Below, piece by piece: positions 27,228-35,587 of a stretch of DNA of 64,000 nt. The position numbers and the translations under genes are program-made. Within the stretch, counting starts at the first letter, position 1, and each line of letters starts with the position of its first letter. The notes beneath the pieces are model-generated. The model was given only the letters and a program-made list of their open reading frames with translations. It had not been told where the DNA came from and made no database searches. This DNA comes from Pseudobdellovibrionaceae bacterium (GTDB lineage Bacteria > Bdellovibrionota > Bdellovibrionia > Bdellovibrionales > Bdellovibrionaceae): assembly GCA_016719575.1 (NCBI GenBank), contig JADJYV010000008.1:1-64000 (forward strand), written 5' to 3'.

Positions 27228-28859
27228 CTATTTTTTCCGCACAAGCCAAGCGTACAACACTAACAAAAAGTGAGCAGCAATAAAAGCAGAGACATATTCA
27301 ACTCCACCGGCGCCAAATCCATAAGAGTGAAGCCCCGCACCAAGAACGAAATTCACTCCATACCACGCCATGATTACAAGACTAAATGTGATGACTCCGC
27401 TTGCAATCATGCCAAAATTTTTGAGCCAGCCGCCAAGCCGCCCATGCAGCACCGCAAGATAACCAAGCAGAGCGATCAGGGCCCAAGTTTCTTTTGGATC
27501 CCAACCCCAAAACCTTCCCCAAGAGTAGTCCGCCCAAATTCCACCTAAGATAATTCCGGGCGCCAAAAAGACCACACCAATTTGCATAGCTCGATACACA
27601 GAGGTGGTGATTGCTTTGATCTTGTCCTGATGCTTTTCTTCGCCTCGAATATAATAAATAAGACCGATGTCACCCAAAACAAAAGCCAAAAAGAAAGCCG
27701 CATAACTGATAGTGATTGTCATCACGTGAACGGTTAACCAATAGTTACTGCGCAAAACCGGCTCTAGAGGAATGAGCGAAGGGTCTAAAACGGCAGGCGC
27801 CGTGTCCGCAACAATCAACGAAACCATAGCCCCCAGAGTTCCGGCCAAAAGAATAAAGCGAAACTTATAAATCCATTCTAAGATGGCCGAAAAAAGCAAA
27901 GCTCCCCAAGACATCCAAACGACGGTTTCATACATATTGGTAACAGGAGCGCGATCCATCAAATACATGCGAATCACAAAGCCAAAGGTGTGAAGGAGAA
28001 ATCCCACCGAGGCAAAGGCCCAGGCGGCTTTCATCCATGTTATTTTATTCATCGACCACACCATCAATAAGACCAATGAAGAAAGGAGATAAAAAATGTA
28101 GGCCCAGCGGAAGGGGTGAAAATGATTATAAAAAACTTCAACATTCACCTTCGTATCGACACTGTAAAGGCCTGGGTTGTTCTTTCTGGCGACTTCGCGG
28201 AAGGCAAGGACCGCAGAGTCCATCTCGCTCGCAAGTTGTTTTAATTCAGACGCTGAAACATGACTTGCCACTCCGCCGATATAGCCAATAAAACTTTTCG
28301 TCAAAACCGCAAAGGCCGTTTGCTGCTCGCCTTCGAACTGCACCACAGACAACCATACAGTCCCTTCTTTGGGAGGAATCAGTCGCAACATATTTCCGCC
28401 TGCTATTTCTCGAAAGACAGAAAGTTGATCCTCGAGACGCTGCAGCGCTTGAAAATAAGGTGTCAGTTTTTCTTTGGTTTCACGTTTAGATTGCAGATCC
28501 TGTATCAAACTCCCAAACTGAGGGCTCGAAAAGATTTCATCTCCAGAAAAGTAACGTTCGACCGCTGGAAGTCCCAGCGCTTTCAGAACCTCATGATTGC
28601 GAACTTCGAAAATTTTCTTGGTTTGCCAAGATTGAGGGCTCAGCATCCAAGTCATAACAATTTCTGCAGCTCCCCGTCCCTCAAATTTCGATTTGCCATG
28701 AACAATTTCGAGCATTTCTTTTGAAAAAGTATCGTAGGGCTTAATGCGTCCGGCATCCTGAACGGGCAATTTTAAGAGCTCGTCTCCAGCCGCTGCAAAA
28801 GCGCCTTTAAATACCATTATAGACAAAAGCAGAACCAGTATTAGCTGCAAGCGTTTCAT
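27228..28859 (-). CDS. ccsA: Cytochrome c maturation protein CcsA (system II)
   Basis: Haem delivery half of the system II cytochrome c synthase. It starts with a signal peptide and a periplasmic domain of about 220 residues containing LPVQDAGRIKPYDTF, then about eight helices with the WWD-type haem-handling motif WGRFWGWDPKETWAL and conserved His (LHGRLGG, HVMTITISY). The large N-terminal domain is more than the minimal CcsA has and is seen in several Bacteroidetes- and delta-type homologues. Overlaps ccsB by four bases (ATGA). The next genes encode six haem attachment sites, its likely substrates. Confidence 0.9.
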   Translation of the reverse strand: MKRLQLILVLLLSIMVFKGAFAAAGDELLKLPVQDAGRIKPYDTFSKEMLEIVHGKSKFEGRGAAEIVMTWMLSPQSWQTKKIFEVRNHEVLKALGLPAVERYFSGDEIFSSPQFGSLIQDLQSKRETKEKLTPYFQALQRLEDQLSVFREIAGGNMLRLIPPKEGTVWLSVVQFEGEQQTAFAVLTKSFIGYIGGVASHVSASELKQLASEMDSAVLAFREVARKNNPGLYSVDTKVNVEVFYNHFHPFRWAYIFYLLSSLVLLMVWSMNKITWMKAAWAFASVGFLLHTFGFVIRMYLMDRAPVTNMYETVVWMSWGALLFSAILEWIYKFRFILLAGTLGAMVSLIVADTAPAVLDPSLIPLEPVLRSNYWLTVHVMTITISYAAFFLAFVLGDIGLIYYIRGEEKHQDKIKAITTSVYRAMQIGVVFLAPGIILGGIWADYSWGRFWGWDPKETWALIALLGYLAVLHGRLGGWLKNFGMIASGVITFSLVIMAWYGVNFVLGAGLHSYGFGAGGVEYVSAFIAAHFLLVLYAWLVRKK

Positions 28860-30232
28860 GTTGCATTTCCTTTTTTTGCTTTTTGCTTAAAGTAAAAAAG
28901 CAAAATAATCCCAATCGACATTATCAGGGAACCCAAATATTTTATCCAGCGACCGGGATCTTGATTCACCGAGAAAACCGAAGCCAAGGGCTGTCCTGTT
29001 TTTGGATCATCCTCAAAGCTAGCCTGATAAATTGTAAAACCCTTGTACTTAAGCGGCTCATTCATCGAAATCTCATGCTCGCCAAAATCTGCGATACTCA
29101 CATGACTCTTATAGGCCGCAGCCCTCATGGTTCCCTGATATCTATCAACGATAAAGTTTTGCAATACCACTTGAAAACCTAAATCAAGACGGCGATTGCC
29201 GTAGGTGACGATGTAAACCGCCTCAGAAGTAAAAAGTTTTAAGGTGTCATTCAAAAGAATCCAACTCTCTTTACCATCAAACTCAACACGTGCCGCCGAA
29301 GTGGTCAGCGGAGTCGGGCTCTCTCGCTCCTGTAAGTCCCAGGCCTCTTCAGCTTCCGGAAAATATCGAAGCACACGCACTTCTATTGGCATCTTCCAGC
29401 CTGGTACAAACATCTCCCCTTCTTTGACCTCACCGGACTTTAAAGGACGGTCTTGATCTTTTTGAAAGACGACATACTTGAGGCTGTCTTTACCTACCTG
29501 GGGAGTAAAAAAGATTTCATTTCGGCCTTGGCCTTTTGCGGGAGCCTCCCCCAAATGAAGCGCGGCAGGGCCAAAATCATGAGTCGCAAGATCCTTCGCG
29601 CGGCGCTGAACAATCCACTCTACCACGTTGACATTGGAGTTTTGAATTTGAAAGCGAAGCCCCGCACCTCTGCGCCCGTTCGGCTCACGAGCTGCCGTCA
29701 CCATCCGCTTTGGGATCACATACTTTTTGTAGCCTGTGAACTTAATCGCCCCCGTGTAGGTCGAAATTTCAACAGGCTTTTCGGGACTCGGTGGATGTAG
29801 AAAAAAATCCACCGGACGCTCTTCGAGTTTAGTGTAGCGATCCCCATCGAAGGACGAATAAACAAGAACGTCTGTTTCTGGCACAACCAAAAACTGATTG
29901 CCCTGCCCTACCGGGACCCGCAAAGATCCATCAATTCCAAATTGCAGAGTCATCACCGAACCGAGCAATAATAAAATAATTCCAATGTGTGCAAAGACAA
30001 AGGGCGCATGCCGAGTCTTCCAAGGCCAGCGATCGACCATCACTGCGACCAAACTCACCGCAAGAGCACCCATAATCGAATACATCCAAACAGTGTCGTA
30101 CACCCACTTTTTTGCAGCAATGGCGTCGTACTTTGACTCAACAATAGTCCCTATGGCGATCAAAAACGCGAGAGACAATATGATAACCACCGCTAACTTG
30201 AGCGAGGCAAGAAACTTCAAGATTTTTTTCAT
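28856..30232 (-). CDS. ccsB: Cytochrome c maturation protein CcsB/ResB
   Basis: Partner of CcsA in system II. N-terminal helices (KILKFLASLKLAVVIILSLAF, then IGTIVESK), a second pair near residues 60-110, a long periplasmic domain of about 300 residues, and one C-terminal helix YLGSLIMSIGIILLFYF. This is the ResB/Ccs1 topology. I start at the Met at 30232 because family proteins begin with this KKxLKxLxSLKLA helix; earlier Met (30247) and TTG (30280) are possible and none has a clear SD. Upstream gene of the ccs-act block. Confidence 0.88.
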   Translation of the reverse strand: MKKILKFLASLKLAVVIILSLAFLIAIGTIVESKYDAIAAKKWVYDTVWMYSIMGALAVSLVAVMVDRWPWKTRHAPFVFAHIGIILLLLGSVMTLQFGIDGSLRVPVGQGNQFLVVPETDVLVYSSFDGDRYTKLEERPVDFFLHPPSPEKPVEISTYTGAIKFTGYKKYVIPKRMVTAAREPNGRRGAGLRFQIQNSNVNVVEWIVQRRAKDLATHDFGPAALHLGEAPAKGQGRNEIFFTPQVGKDSLKYVVFQKDQDRPLKSGEVKEGEMFVPGWKMPIEVRVLRYFPEAEEAWDLQERESPTPLTTSAARVEFDGKESWILLNDTLKLFTSEAVYIVTYGNRRLDLGFQVVLQNFIVDRYQGTMRAAAYKSHVSIADFGEHEISMNEPLKYKGFTIYQASFEDDPKTGQPLASVFSVNQDPGRWIKYLGSLIMSIGIILLFYFKQKAKKGNAT

Positions 30233-30298
30233 CCACTTTTGCAACATGTATGACAAGTTAATAATCCAAGTTGCAATCAAGGGCTAATCATATCAAAA

Positions 30299-31129
30299 TC
30301 AACGCTGCAAGTCAGGAAGTTCCTGGCAAATATACCCAAGAGCTTTTGCAAGTTTACTTTGCACTGTTTGGGCAAGTTCTGGTTTTAATTTTTTGCTGAT
30401 CTCATCCATATATAAGGCCCGATTGAGTTCCACCTGAATCACATGATGGTTTTTGTGCGGCTCCCCATACTGTTCGCTTACACGTCCGCCAAAGTAGGGC
30501 CAATTGTAGGCGACTTTGAATCCGGCAATCGCATAAGCCGCAATCACCAAATCGCGAAATTTCGCCGAACAACTCGTTCCGTGGCAATCACTGACCACGA
30601 TATCAGCTCGGGTCTCGCCGGGGTCGCGATGCTCTTTTGTTCCAACCGAGGGCATACTGTGGGCATCAATATGAAAGATTTTTTTGCGCCCTTGGCTTTC
30701 GTAATTTTCGTAGAGTTTTCGCACATTCTCATGAAAAGGCTCATAAATTAGTTTGACCAAATCCTCGTGAATTTTTGGATCAATCGCGGCCGTCAACAAA
30801 GGCTGATTGTAAGTTGTGACTGCCCATAAAAAACCACGACGATATTCGCCCTTTGGATTTATATGCCCTAAAACAGTTCCCGAATCGACATCGCTCGGAA
30901 GTCGATTCAAGTCACCGGCGTAGCGATGCCATTCGGTCGATACAAAAGGAATATTGAGTTTCTTCAGAGTGGCTTCGTACAATACATCCACAAATCGATC
31001 TACGTCGCACATCAAAATAGGCTCAGGCAAGGACGCCAGCCAAGAGGCCTGCGGCGGAACTTTTTCTCCAGAGTGAGGAATCGTCACCAACAAAGAATGG
31101 TCTGGCATGCTGGCCGGGGAAAGTTGCAT
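30299..31129 (-). CDS. N-formylglutamate amidohydrolase-like protein
   Basis: Zinc-type amidohydrolase family (FGase, PF05013). Motifs: LLVTIPHSGEKVP at the N-terminus, DVDRFVD near 45, FHIDAHSMPSVG in the middle and VSDCHGTSC after it. The best-known members hydrolyse N-formylglutamate in histidine breakdown, but others act on unrelated N-acyl substrates and no hut gene is nearby, so the substrate is open. ATG with AGGAG six bases upstream. Divergent from the cobalamin gene. Confidence 0.82.
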   Translation of the reverse strand: MQLSPASMPDHSLLVTIPHSGEKVPPQASWLASLPEPILMCDVDRFVDVLYEATLKKLNIPFVSTEWHRYAGDLNRLPSDVDSGTVLGHINPKGEYRRGFLWAVTTYNQPLLTAAIDPKIHEDLVKLIYEPFHENVRKLYENYESQGRKKIFHIDAHSMPSVGTKEHRDPGETRADIVVSDCHGTSCSAKFRDLVIAAYAIAGFKVAYNWPYFGGRVSEQYGEPHKNHHVIQVELNRALYMDEISKKLKPELAQTVQSKLAKALGYICQELPDLQR

Positions 31130-31163
31130 TGTAAACTCCTTAATGTCATGCTCATCTTAATCT

Positions 31164-31730
31164 ATGAAAACAAAAATTTACACAAAAACCGGCGACAAAG
31201 GGACGACGCATTTAGTGGATGGCTCTTGTATCGAAAAATTCAACCCCAGAGTTGAGGCCTATGGCTGTGTCGATGAACTCAATTCTTTTCTCGGAGTAGT
31301 CAGAAGCTGCCTGCAAAAGCAAAACGAGACTCACTCCCTGGATCCGCTTTTTGAAAAGATCCAAAATCAACTCTTTAACCTCGGCAGCTTGCTCGCCTGC
31401 CCAACTCCGGAAATCAGAAAAAAACTTCCCGCGATTCAAGAGAATCACGTTCGCGACCTTGAAAATAAAATTGATGAAATGACAAACGATTTGCCAGAAC
31501 TACGAAATTTTATTTTGCCCGCCGGCCACGAAGCTTCCGTCCACTTGCATGTGGCCCGCACCTCCTGTCGCCGGGCTGAACGCCGGGCGGCTGAAGCGGT
31601 GATGACCGAGGCAGACTACAGTTTGTGTTTACAATACCTCAATCGCCTGAGTGACCTCCTTTTTGTAGCCGCAAGGTGGGTCAACCTCAAAACGGGCAAT
31701 GCGGATGTCACCTGGAAAAAGTCAGAATGA
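31164..31730 (+). CDS. Cob(I)alamin adenosyltransferase, PduO type
   Basis: Transfers adenosyl from ATP to cob(I)alamin to make coenzyme B12. Marks of the PduO family: N-terminal YTKTGDKGTTHLVDG, VEAYGCVDELNSFLG, the ARTSCRRAERRA active-site helix and LNRLSDLLFVAARW. 188 residues, usual length. No B12 synthesis genes nearby, so it probably processes imported cobalamin. Its stop overlaps the next start (ATGA). Confidence 0.93.
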   Translation: MKTKIYTKTGDKGTTHLVDGSCIEKFNPRVEAYGCVDELNSFLGVVRSCLQKQNETHSLDPLFEKIQNQLFNLGSLLACPTPEIRKKLPAIQENHVRDLENKIDEMTNDLPELRNFILPAGHEASVHLHVARTSCRRAERRAAEAVMTEADYSLCLQYLNRLSDLLFVAARWVNLKTGNADVTWKKSE

Positions 31731-32854
31731 AAATCAAGGTCGCCAGTCCCTCTGACAATCCGCAGCTCCTAGAATTTTACAAGAGCTTTCCGGTCAAGGG
31801 GGTCCTCGATCTAAAAGTCGATCGTAGAGGGGATTTTTTCGGTCCCTATAGGACTGAGTCCAATCAGTATCAAACCTACATCCTCAAAGACGATGACGAT
31901 TCTGTCCAGGGGCTCGCCTCATTTATCATCAAAGAGGTGATGCTCAACGAAAAACCGACAGTCATCGCCTATGGACGTGATCTTCGTGTCAGCCACCATC
32001 GCAAAGCCATTCTCGAATGGGGCAAACACTTTGTTCCCTGTCTTGAAGAAGTTTCGAATAATTTCGGTGTTGAATACTTTTTTTCAATTTTAAATATGAT
32101 GGAGACCAAGGCTCTGAATGCCTTTGTTCATCCGCGAAATCTAAAGCGTCTCTTGCCTCGCTACTATGGATACCGTCGTTTCAATTTGGTGACCATTCAT
32201 GGGCGATTCCCTTGGGCGAGCAATCCCCTACCTCATATGCAGATTCGGCACGGCTCTTCGACCAATGCCGATGCTTTGATTTACTATCTATGCAAAAAAA
32301 ACAGCCAAAAAAACTTAGCGACCTACTGGGATTCCTACGGTTTTTTTAAACAGCTCCAAAGGTGGCGGGGTCTAAAAATCGAAGACTTCTTAATTGCCTT
32401 TGATTCGCAAAACAATATCGTTGGCTGTTGTGCTCCTTGGAGCTCTGATGGCATTCAAGAGTTCATTCCCCTCGAATATTCACTCAAGGCCCACAATTTT
32501 CGGCAATTTTTGAAGTTCGGCAGACTCCTGGGTTGGACCCGCCCCCTGACAAAGCCCTCGTACCGTCTGCAGCTCGAAGAAAATTTGCAATTTCAGTATT
32601 TGACCCATTTGTTTGCCGACAATGAGGACATTTTTGAAGCCCTCTTGTGGGCCGCCTTCAACCGAGCTCGTTCAAAGGACTTTTTAGTCTACTGCCAGGG
32701 ACGTAACGAGTTGGTTTACAAAAGGCCTTTGAATTGGGTCAGCTCCAAACTCCCCCACGGTTTATATTGTATGGTCCCTCCGGACCGCGAAGCTCCGGAG
32801 TTTCTGAATCCCTCCAATGAGGCTCCAGTGAGCCTTGAAGGTTTTTTTGTTTAG
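31727..32854 (+). CDS. GNAT-like protein of unknown function
   Basis: About 375 residues, soluble. The N-terminal part (KIKVASPSDNPQLLEFYKSFPV) and the following strand pattern resemble the GNAT acetyltransferase fold, and LASFIIKEVMLNEKP / AYGRDLRVSHHRKAIL matches the beta4-alpha3 region; the C-terminal half may be a second degenerate GNAT domain. No substrate can be named. Start chosen at the ATG 31727 overlapping the adenosyltransferase stop, indicating coupled translation. Confidence 0.6.
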   Translation: MKIKVASPSDNPQLLEFYKSFPVKGVLDLKVDRRGDFFGPYRTESNQYQTYILKDDDDSVQGLASFIIKEVMLNEKPTVIAYGRDLRVSHHRKAILEWGKHFVPCLEEVSNNFGVEYFFSILNMMETKALNAFVHPRNLKRLLPRYYGYRRFNLVTIHGRFPWASNPLPHMQIRHGSSTNADALIYYLCKKNSQKNLATYWDSYGFFKQLQRWRGLKIEDFLIAFDSQNNIVGCCAPWSSDGIQEFIPLEYSLKAHNFRQFLKFGRLLGWTRPLTKPSYRLQLEENLQFQYLTHLFADNEDIFEALLWAAFNRARSKDFLVYCQGRNELVYKRPLNWVSSKLPHGLYCMVPPDREAPEFLNPSNEAPVSLEGFFV

Positions 32855-32893
32855 AATTGTTTTCGAAGCTCTCCGACTCAATACGACTATTGA

Positions 32894-33166
32894 CTAACAT
32901 TGTTTTATAGACACATTTAACCAAATATGTAGTCCGGCGGTGGACACTGTTGCAGGCACAGAATGGCCTTGGATCTTGACAACCGTGTTCGTTGCAAAAG
33001 ATCCGGTCACGTCACCTGCTAGTGATGTAGAACTTGAGAAAGCCGCGTTTGGACTTTTATCTAAGCGCCAAAACTCATCGTACTGGGCTTGTGATAAGTC
33101 GCTGTTGGCGTTCGAAGTTTTATCAACTATCGAATCTATTCTTAAAAATTTCCTGTCCCATAACCA
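32894..33166 (-). pseudogene. Fragment of a Bdellovibrio-type fibre/adhesin protein
   Basis: A stop-free minus-strand stretch of 90 codons with no start codon. The middle reads SSSTSLAGDVTGSF...VVKIQG, a repeat (LxGDVTGxx...VxKIxG) that I know from the long fibre-like, tail-fibre-related surface proteins of Bdellovibrio; it is preceded by NSDLSQAQYDEFWRLDK. It ends in a stop shortly after the repeat where full proteins continue, and runs into a TAA at 33167 upstream. So it is a decayed relic, or the remains of a gene disrupted by the DNA now beside it. Family assignment rests on pattern memory. Confidence 0.5.
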
Positions 33167-33305
33167 TTACCTGACTCGCAAAGCCAACTTATCGAAAAAA
33201 TATTGATTTTTCTAAAGTGATGTCTCTTTTTGAGATGAACTCGACGAAGCTCCAGTCCGCAGAGAGTTCGTTAAGTACAAATTCGCAGCTACCGATAAGC
33301 AGCTC
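33167..33305. other. Gap with a possible displaced start of the next gene
   Basis: A plus-strand ATG at about 33221 opens MSLFE and then leaves the frame; in the frame of the gene at 33306 the codons after the TGA at about 33230 read DELDEAPVRREFVKYKFAATDKQL, a charged sequence well suited as a cytoplasmic N-terminus. One missing base near 33233-33235 would join them to the next gene. Confidence 0.4.
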
Positions 33306-34115
33306 ATGATAGCTCTTTGGTGCGTTATAGGACTCATTGCTGCAACAGTCAGCGTTTCTGCGTTGGGAGCCGCCTTTTCTGTGATTGGCTTGGCAGCTCT
33401 TTTCTCGGGTGCGGCTTTTGCTGTGAGCGCCATGGCGGCTTCACTCGAACTTGCCAAATTTGTCCTTGCCGCCTATCTCCATCAAAGATGGAACCAAGTG
33501 AATCTTATTTTTAAATCGTACCTTGTATCGGCAATTATTATTTTAAGCGCGATCACAAGCTTGGGTATATTTGGCTTCTTGTCAGACGCTTACCAGTCCG
33601 CCTCTGCGGCCCTGGATGCCGAGGCTGTAAAATACGAATCTCTAAAAAAACAACAATCGCTCAATCTTTCTGAAATAAGTCGAATGAACAAAGCAATTGA
33701 TGAGATTCCCGCCAATCGCATTTCAAAGAGGATCGCCCTTCGCAAAGAAATAGAACCCGCCATTCTTGCTCTCACGAAGCAAACAGAGCAGTTAGAACAG
33801 GCCGTCACTCAATCAAATCTTCGAACCCTGGAACTTAAGAAAAAGGTGGGGCCACTCATCTATATTGCAAAAGCTTTCAAACTTGATATTGATACGGTCG
33901 TAAAATATTTGATCCTCTTGCTCGTCTCTGTTTTTGATCCCCTCGCAATTTGCCTAGTCATTGCTACGAGCAGCGCTCTCGAAAGTCGGCGCCAAGGAGT
34001 GAACACCACTCCGAATACAGCTACTCCAACCTCTTCCCCTCCACCTCCCCCAGGTGAAGACGATGAAATTATTCAGATGCGTTTTGTTGAAAACAAAGAT
34101 CTAAAAGCAGGCTAA
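33306..34115 (+). CDS. Phage-type multi-pass membrane protein with coiled coil
   Basis: Two hydrophobic segments at residues 1-45, ASLELAKFVLAAYLH, a third helix (SAIIILSAITSLGIFGFLSDAY), a coiled coil of about 90 residues, then GPLIYIAKAFKLDIDTVVKYLILLLVSVFDPLAI and a Pro-rich acidic tail. This order resembles a membrane protein of unknown function common in T4-like phages of marine bacteria; I recognise the pattern but not a name. The ATG at 33306 has no SD and cuts into the first helix; the real N-terminus is probably upstream in a shifted frame. Three bases separate it from the next gene. Confidence 0.65.
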   Translation: MIALWCVIGLIAATVSVSALGAAFSVIGLAALFSGAAFAVSAMAASLELAKFVLAAYLHQRWNQVNLIFKSYLVSAIIILSAITSLGIFGFLSDAYQSASAALDAEAVKYESLKKQQSLNLSEISRMNKAIDEIPANRISKRIALRKEIEPAILALTKQTEQLEQAVTQSNLRTLELKKKVGPLIYIAKAFKLDIDTVVKYLILLLVSVFDPLAICLVIATSSALESRRQGVNTTPNTATPTSSPPPPPGEDDEIIQMRFVENKDLKAG

Positions 34116-34117
34116 CC

Positions 34118-34918
34118 ATGATTCTCGTCAAAGTTCTTGAAAAAAAGAACGTTATTCGGGCTTTTGGAGTCTGTCTTGTCCTCGCCCCCATCATCAATAC
34201 CCTTGTAAAGATGAGTCTTCTGCCTGAGCTCAAAAATCGCTGGACCCTGGAAATATTTTGGAAAATCATCAGGGTTGGATCGACATTCAATCAGATTCTC
34301 TACGTTGCAACTCTTGTTATTGGTTTCATTATGCTTCGCGGAAATGCAAATGCTTGGAAGGCCGCACTCATGCTCCTCGCTGGCTATATCGCGCTGCAAA
34401 TTTCTGACTTCAGCCATGTCAAAACCAATTCGATTACCTGGCTCTTTTTTATCACCAATATTCTTGTGTTTTTATTTATCGCTGATCAACTCGTTTGGAA
34501 AGTAAAGGCCGCACCTCTAAGCGCAACCGTTCAAAAACCAACTCCCGCTTTGACTCCCGCGCCAAACACCATTTTAACTCCCGTGCTAACTCCCGTGCTA
34601 ACTTCGGTGCCAATTCCCCTCTCGCCACGGGCCCCAACTCAGCTCCGCAAAAGAATCCTTATTCAATTTACCGACAAAGGTCCGTGGGCTCAGCTGCTTG
34701 GAATTTCGAGCAAAGGCCTTCATGTAAAATGCCTTACCGAGCCCCCAGCGAATATTAAAAACCGCGAACTCGAAATCTCACTTAAAAATGGACTGACATT
34801 AAAGACTCGATTTGCTCGAAATATAAATCAGGATTATTACTTTGATTATATTGAACTCAGCACTGAAAAAAAACGCTCTCTAAATCAGTGGATTAGATCT
34901 CAGTCCAAAGCCGCCTAA
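34118..34918 (+). CDS. Membrane protein with C-terminal PilZ-like domain
   Basis: Four predicted helices in residues 10-130, a Thr/Pro-rich linker (TPVL repeats near 150-175) and a soluble C-terminal domain. The latter begins RKRILIQF and has GISSKGLHV, close to the RxxxR and (D/N)xSxxG marks of PilZ domains that bind cyclic di-GMP; the Asp/Asn is replaced by Gly, so binding is uncertain. It directly follows the phage-type membrane protein and probably shares its transcript. Confidence 0.55.
   Translation: MILVKVLEKKNVIRAFGVCLVLAPIINTLVKMSLLPELKNRWTLEIFWKIIRVGSTFNQILYVATLVIGFIMLRGNANAWKAALMLLAGYIALQISDFSHVKTNSITWLFFITNILVFLFIADQLVWKVKAAPLSATVQKPTPALTPAPNTILTPVLTPVLTSVPIPLSPRAPTQLRKRILIQFTDKGPWAQLLGISSKGLHVKCLTEPPANIKNRELEISLKNGLTLKTRFARNINQDYYFDYIELSTEKKRSLNQWIRSQSKAA
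34575..34610 (+). repeat. Three 12-bp tandem repeats in the Pro-rich linker
   Basis: TAACTCCCGTGC occurs twice in a row and a third time with two changes (TAACTTCGGTGC). It encodes TPVL-type units, so copy number changes would lengthen or shorten the linker by four residues without breaking the frame. Confidence 0.75.
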
Positions 34919-34935
34919 AGCATTTACTTAGGATC

Positions 34936-35436
34936 TCACGCCGAGAGCTTCGCTCCTTGCATGATCGTGGGCCAGAACCAATCCAGCATGGGGTCCTCAG
35001 AAATCACTTCGTGTAAAAAAATTTGCGGCGGGGATTTGAATCGTATTTTACCAATTTCATATTCAAGATCGTCGAAGCCCGGACCCAAAACATAAAAATG
35101 GAACTCTTTTGATTGCTGAAGTAACTCATTTAGACTCTTGCGCCAATCTTCTAAAATCTCAAATCTTCTTCGTTCAATAACTGCGTCGCACTTGACTGTG
35201 CTCATTTTCCATCTCTTATAAAGAGCCTCCTGCAAAAGCTGAGCTAATTTTGCGCGGAACTCCATTGGCGTTTTTAGAAAAAGCTCCTGAGACCCCATCA
35301 GAGAAACTAAATCAACGTTGGAAATTGCATTCTGCGCTAATTTCAAATCCGCCATAACCTCTGGAATGCGCAGCAGTTGTGCACGAATTTCAATATCCTG
35401 AATTGATTCACCTCGGGTGAAGTATGCGATATTCAT
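34936..35436 (-). CDS. Hypothetical protein
   Basis: 166 residues, soluble, helical and charged, with RRRFEILEDWRKSLNELLQQSKEFHFYVLGPGFDDLEYEIGK in the middle, here abbreviated as an Arg/Glu-rich helix followed by YVLGPGFDD. No family recognised. It stands between two plus-strand units, convergent with the PilZ-like gene and divergent from gspC. The low number of stops and balanced composition favour a real gene, but the SD is weak. Confidence 0.5.
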   Translation of the reverse strand: MNIAYFTRGESIQDIEIRAQLLRIPEVMADLKLAQNAISNVDLVSLMGSQELFLKTPMEFRAKLAQLLQEALYKRWKMSTVKCDAVIERRRFEILEDWRKSLNELLQQSKEFHFYVLGPGFDDLEYEIGKIRFKSPPQIFLHEVISEDPMLDWFWPTIMQGAKLSA

Positions 35437-35587
35437 ACCTTTAAGCTAACAGATAGCCGCAGAAGGACCGAGTCCTGACAGACCAAAGGTCTAGGTCCAA
35501 ATTTCTTCGTGCCCGAGATCAAGCCTTTTGTTAGGATGATGTCTAGATTTGAAGGATTCAAATCCCTGATATGACAAAGGAATGTAA

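Noticed and set aside
32940..33206. Plus-strand frame of 88 codons
   Set aside because: No SD; the minus strand of the same DNA carries the recognisable fibre-type repeat, so this is its shadow.
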